NCBI GenBank assembly: GCA_038329845.1
Contig: JBBQNJ010000051.1
Location: 1 to 35,733, forward strand
DNA: 35,733 bases
Reading direction: 5' to 3'
Source: JBBQNJ01 sp038329845
GTDB taxonomy: Bacteria; Planctomycetota; Phycisphaerae; Tepidisphaerales; Tepidisphaeraceae
Shown here in pieces: positions 32,875-35,733 of the stretch (position 1 is its first letter; every line of letters begins with the position of its first letter). Position numbers and translations under genes: made by a program. The notes below the pieces were generated by a model. The model saw only the letters and a list, made by a program, of their open reading frames with translations. It was not told the DNA's origin and searched no databases.

Positions 32875-34464
32875 TCAAGCCCCTGCGACTCTTGCCCCGC
32901 CCGCCGGTTCACGCTCGAGATCGGCTTGGACGAGTTTGTGCATCATGTCGCAGCGCAAGGCGCTGGATGATGGATCGTCGTACAGGTTATGCAATTCATT
33001 CGGGTCCGACTTCAGGTCGAATAGTTCGCCCCAGTCGCGCCGCCTGTAGACTGTCAGCTTGTGCCGTTGCGTGATCAGCGTGCGCAGGTGGACCTCCCAG
33101 CCGACTTGATGGTGGTTCTCGACAATCACATGATCGCGCCCGGGACGCGAAGGATCCGACCAGTTCTCCAGTTGCCCGATCCCCTGCATGTTCCGAGGCG
33201 TCTCGACGCCCGCGGCTTGCAAAAACGTCGGTGCCAGGTCCACCAGCGTCTGCAACTGCTCGCTCTCGACGCCCGCGGGCAGATGCCCCTTCCAAGCGGC
33301 GATGAACGGGACGCGCACCACATCCTCGTAATGAAATGGACCCTTGGCGACAAGCCCATGCTGGCCGATGAAATGCCCGTGATCGCTCGTGAAGACGATT
33401 AGCGTGTTGTCAAGCTGGCCGGACTTTTCCAGCGCATCCAGCGTTTTGCCGATCCAGTGATCCATGAAGCTGATCATGCCATAGTAGATGGCGATGGCCT
33501 TGCGCATCTGCTGTTCGTCGGGATGGCAATGCGGGTGGTACCCGTGATTGCCCCTGCGATCGACGTTGAAGGCATCAAACCGCGCCTTGGGATCGCGGGT
33601 CATCTGTTGCGGCGGCGGCATGGAGTCGAATTCGCCGTCGACGAAATGCCCGACCTCCGACGCCATGTCGTCCGGGTCATACATGCTGGCCCACGGTTCG
33701 GGCACGCAGTAGGGGGGATGCGGATCGTGATAGCTGCTCCAGCAGAAGAACGGTTTTCCCTCGGCGGTCCGTCGCTCGATCTCGGCGATGGTTCGCTGTC
33801 CGGTCCAGGCGGTGTAATGAAGATGCTCAGGCAGCTTCCAGTGCGGATCCGCTCGCAGCCCCAGCCCGCCCGGCCCGCCAAGCTGCGGGGCGAACTTCGG
33901 CTTCCAGTCCCCATCGGCGCCGTCCTGTCGCGGCTGGAAATATTCCCGCCAATCCGTGAATCCCTGCTCCTCCAGCCAGATCGCATAGTGCTGCCCAACG
34001 TGCCCTTCATCCGTATGATTTCGGCACGTTTCGACGTGATCGAACCCGTACCACGGCGTCTGGCGCTGGTTGAAGCTGCGCCAAAAGTCCAGATCGCGCA
34101 GCGTTGGATACGCCTCGATGCTTTGGCATTCCGGCGTGCTTTTCAGCGGCTGGAAATGCGCTTTGCCGATCAACGAGGTGGCATACCCCGCGTCGTGCAG
34201 GCGTTCGCCCACCGTGGGGACGCTTTCCGACAGCTTGGTGCCGAGCGTGAATGCGCCGTGGGCCGAGGGGTATAGTCCGGTGATGATCGACGCGCGGGTC
34301 GGCGTGCAGGTCGGGTTCGGGCAATAGGCGCGCCCGAAATCCACGCCCATCGCCGCCAGCCGGTCGAGATTGGGGGTCTTGATCTTCGGATTTCGTTGTC
34401 CCAGCGTGCGCCAATGCTGCTGGTCGGACGTGATGAGCAATAAATTCGGCAGAGGAGTGGTCAT
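32875..34464 (-). CDS. Sulfatase (alkaline phosphatase superfamily)
   Basis: 529 residues from ATG 34464; an earlier in-frame start adds 36 residues without support. The active-site motif is CTPTR (53-57) in the context CTPTRASIITGLYPSAHG; Cys53 would be changed to formylglycine by the maturation enzyme. Metal ligands are expected at Asp14 (ITSDQQHW) and in FTSDHGHFIGQHGL. WYGFDHVETC and ELFDLKSDPNELHNL are typical of planctomycete sulfatases of the choline-sulfatase/N-sulfoglucosamine type. No signal peptide is visible, which suggests a cytoplasmic enzyme acting on imported sulfated sugars or small sulfate esters. No maturase gene is in the window. Confidence 0.9.
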   Translation of the reverse strand: MTTPLPNLLLITSDQQHWRTLGQRNPKIKTPNLDRLAAMGVDFGRAYCPNPTCTPTRASIITGLYPSAHGAFTLGTKLSESVPTVGERLHDAGYATSLIGKAHFQPLKSTPECQSIEAYPTLRDLDFWRSFNQRQTPWYGFDHVETCRNHTDEGHVGQHYAIWLEEQGFTDWREYFQPRQDGADGDWKPKFAPQLGGPGGLGLRADPHWKLPEHLHYTAWTGQRTIAEIERRTAEGKPFFCWSSYHDPHPPYCVPEPWASMYDPDDMASEVGHFVDGEFDSMPPPQQMTRDPKARFDAFNVDRRGNHGYHPHCHPDEQQMRKAIAIYYGMISFMDHWIGKTLDALEKSGQLDNTLIVFTSDHGHFIGQHGLVAKGPFHYEDVVRVPFIAAWKGHLPAGVESEQLQTLVDLAPTFLQAAGVETPRNMQGIGQLENWSDPSRPGRDHVIVENHHQVGWEVHLRTLITQRHKLTVYRRRDWGELFDLKSDPNELHNLYDDPSSSALRCDMMHKLVQADLEREPAGGARVAGA

Positions 34465-34578
34465 GCCCCCATGATGTCCAGAATGTCGAGTAATTTCCAC
34501 CCCCGCGCATCGCCCCTCCCGCCGCGTCGAGGGTGTCGAACCTCCACCGGCGCTTCCGCACGCCAGTCCCACGGCGAC

Positions 34579-35394
34579 CTAGACTTCACTCAGGTCGTCA
34601 ACAATGCGATCGGGCTGGGATTCTGCCGGCAAGGCGAGCAGATCGCGGCGGCGGGTAACCCCGGTGAGGGTGAGGATCGTGCTCATCCCCATGCGCTTGG
34701 CCCCCATAATGTCGGCTTCCTGGTTATCGCCGATCAGAACGCAATCGCCGGGTTCGACGCCCAGGCGCTGGCACAAGTTGGAAAAGAAGACGGGCTGCGG
34801 CTTGCCGCAGAAGACCGGCTCGCTCCCCGAGGCATAGCCCAGCATCACGCTCAGCGCCCCGCTTCCAAACTCGATGCCGCGCGGGCTGGGATAGACGCGA
34901 TCGGCGCAGATCCCAACCAGCTCGGCGCCTTTGCGGGCCAGTTGCAGCGCGATCCGCTGGCGCTCATCCGTCGCATATACATTCGACGGAGCGCCGATGA
35001 TGATCGCGTGACAAGGCTCGCCGCCAGTGCCGACCCAGTCCACCAGCCCATCGAGCATGTCATGGACCCCCTCGGTGGCCAGATTCCAGACCCGCGGGCG
35101 CGGCGCGTGCCGCCGTAACACATAGTCGGCGGCAGCGGCGGCGGCGGTGTAAATCTGGTCGGGCGCGACCGTCACTCCCATCCGCTCCAGCCGCATCGTG
35201 ATCCGCAGGGGACTGGTGGTCGAATTGCTCAAGCACGCGAACAGGCGTTTTTCGGCCTGTAATCGCCGAATAAGCCCGATCGCCCCGGGAAGCGCATGAT
35301 CTTCATGGTAGATGGTCCCGTCCAAGTCCAGTAGAACCGCGCGATACGATGAAAAATCGACAGCCACCCCCGCAGTGTATTCAGCGCACGGCAA
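34579..35394 (-). CDS. HAD-superfamily subfamily IIA phosphatase (NagD-like)
   Basis: 271 residues if started at TTG 35394; GTG at 35367 would give 262 residues. The four HAD motifs are seen: LLDLDGTIYH (Asp23 nucleophile), LSNSTT, CGKPQPVFF with Lys198, and LIGDNQEADIMGA. The cap (type IIA) lies between motifs II and III. Such enzymes remove phosphate from glycolate phosphate, nucleotides or sugar phosphates; the substrate is not readable. It precedes the sulfatase by 114 bp on the same strand, maybe as an operon. The lack of an ATG and of a Shine-Dalgarno leaves the start uncertain. Confidence 0.85.
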   Translation of the reverse strand: MPCAEYTAGVAVDFSSYRAVLLDLDGTIYHEDHALPGAIGLIRRLQAEKRLFACLSNSTTSPLRITMRLERMGVTVAPDQIYTAAAAAADYVLRRHAPRPRVWNLATEGVHDMLDGLVDWVGTGGEPCHAIIIGAPSNVYATDERQRIALQLARKGAELVGICADRVYPSPRGIEFGSGALSVMLGYASGSEPVFCGKPQPVFFSNLCQRLGVEPGDCVLIGDNQEADIMGAKRMGMSTILTLTGVTRRRDLLALPAESQPDRIVDDLSEV

Positions 35395-35577
35395 AAGTGA
35401 AAAACCCGATTCCTGGGCTTAACCACGAATCCTCGGCGCACCTCGTCGTCCATCGCTTCCTCGCAATTTGGCGTGGCGGATTTGCCTGCTTCATAGCGTC
35501 CGGCGGCGAAGGGGGACATCAAGCCGGCGGGAAGGCTCCTCTTCGTCCCTTGGGTGTAACTCATATTTGTGGCGATC

Positions 35578-35733
35578 CTATGCCGCGACGGCATTGGGGC
35601 CGAGGGTTTCTTCCCGGTAACGCTCCCACATCCCGCTGTACTGCATGCATCGGATCGCTCCCATCCGCTCGGCCCGGCGAATCCGCCATCGCGCGCTGTT
35701 GATCTTCAGCCGTCTGGCCAAGGTGCTCTTGCC
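35578..35733 (-). CDS. C-terminal part of an unknown protein (cut by window edge)
   Basis: Minus-strand frame open from the window end to TAG at 35580-35578; 51 residues visible, rich in Arg (LARRLKINSARWRIRRAER, MQYSGMWERYREETLGPNAV). No start codon is in the window and I do not recognise the family. The sequence has the look of a genuine end of a basic protein. The 183 bp between it and the phosphatase gene hold no clear feature. Confidence 0.45.
   Translation of the reverse strand, partial: GKSTLARRLKINSARWRIRRAERMGAIRCMQYSGMWERYREETLGPNAVAA

Noticed and set aside
35395..35577. Small gene between the phosphatase and the edge protein
   Set aside because: Frames here are short, run through neighbouring genes in other phases, and have no ribosome binding site.

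Overview
The window is about 35.7 kb of GC-rich bacterial DNA that looks like a chromosomal segment of a planctomycete, probably of the Phycisphaerae type. The reasons are: four secreted proteins ending in PEP-CTERM tails (PEP, short hydrophobic stretch, Arg cluster), two type II pseudopilin-like proteins with GFTL(I/V)E N-termini and a C-terminal DGHV element, a one-gene sulfatase, several secreted beta-helix and SGNH proteins, and a HicAB pair of the 'SPTRFAEVR' kind. All product calls come from reading motifs and domain order; no database search was possible.

Layout. 1-335: the C-terminal end of an IS4-like transposase and a degenerate copy of a short inverted-repeat element. 336-15262, all on the minus strand: an apparent polysaccharide-degradation locus. 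In transcription order it holds a LacI-family regulator, a PEP-CTERM gene overlapping it by ATGA, three more PEP-CTERM genes, two pseudopilin-like genes, a GDSL/SGNH esterase, a 1349-residue beta-helix protein with LamG-like and repeated C-terminal domains, a GH28-like protein (again an ATGA overlap) and a sialate O-acetylesterase/CE6-like esterase. A FAD-dependent oxidoreductase is divergent from lacI, and the 52-bp gap carries two TAAACAGGTGT repeats that look like an operator. My inference is that lacI controls part or all of the cluster and that the substrate is an acetylated, pectin-like glycan.

16637-21080: half of the inverted-repeat element, NAD kinase, a pair of 36-bp direct repeats, a hicBA toxin-antitoxin module (hicA has no ordinary start codon), a STAS antagonist divergent from a receiver/PP2C phosphatase (a partner-switching pair), and a ComF-like phosphoribosyltransferase. 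21199-26013: an RND efflux permease and its adaptor. 26128-26259: the best copy of the inverted-repeat element. 26367-35733: GT-C-like membrane glycosyltransferase, aldo/keto reductase, sigma-54 activator with GAF domain, GAF-GGDEF diguanylate cyclase, a small possible Tse2-like toxin, sulfatase, HAD-IIA phosphatase and a protein cut by the window edge.

The observations most worth following are: (1) a ~108-residue domain present three times in two neighbouring secreted proteins; (2) the PEP-CTERM array, whose intergenic spaces contain remnants of the lacI 3' end and a conserved 15-nt hairpin 19-20 nt before the start codons; (3) the short inverted-repeat element in one good, one decayed and one half copy, one of them next to a transposase remnant. 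No rRNA or tRNA gene and no credible CRISPR array was seen.
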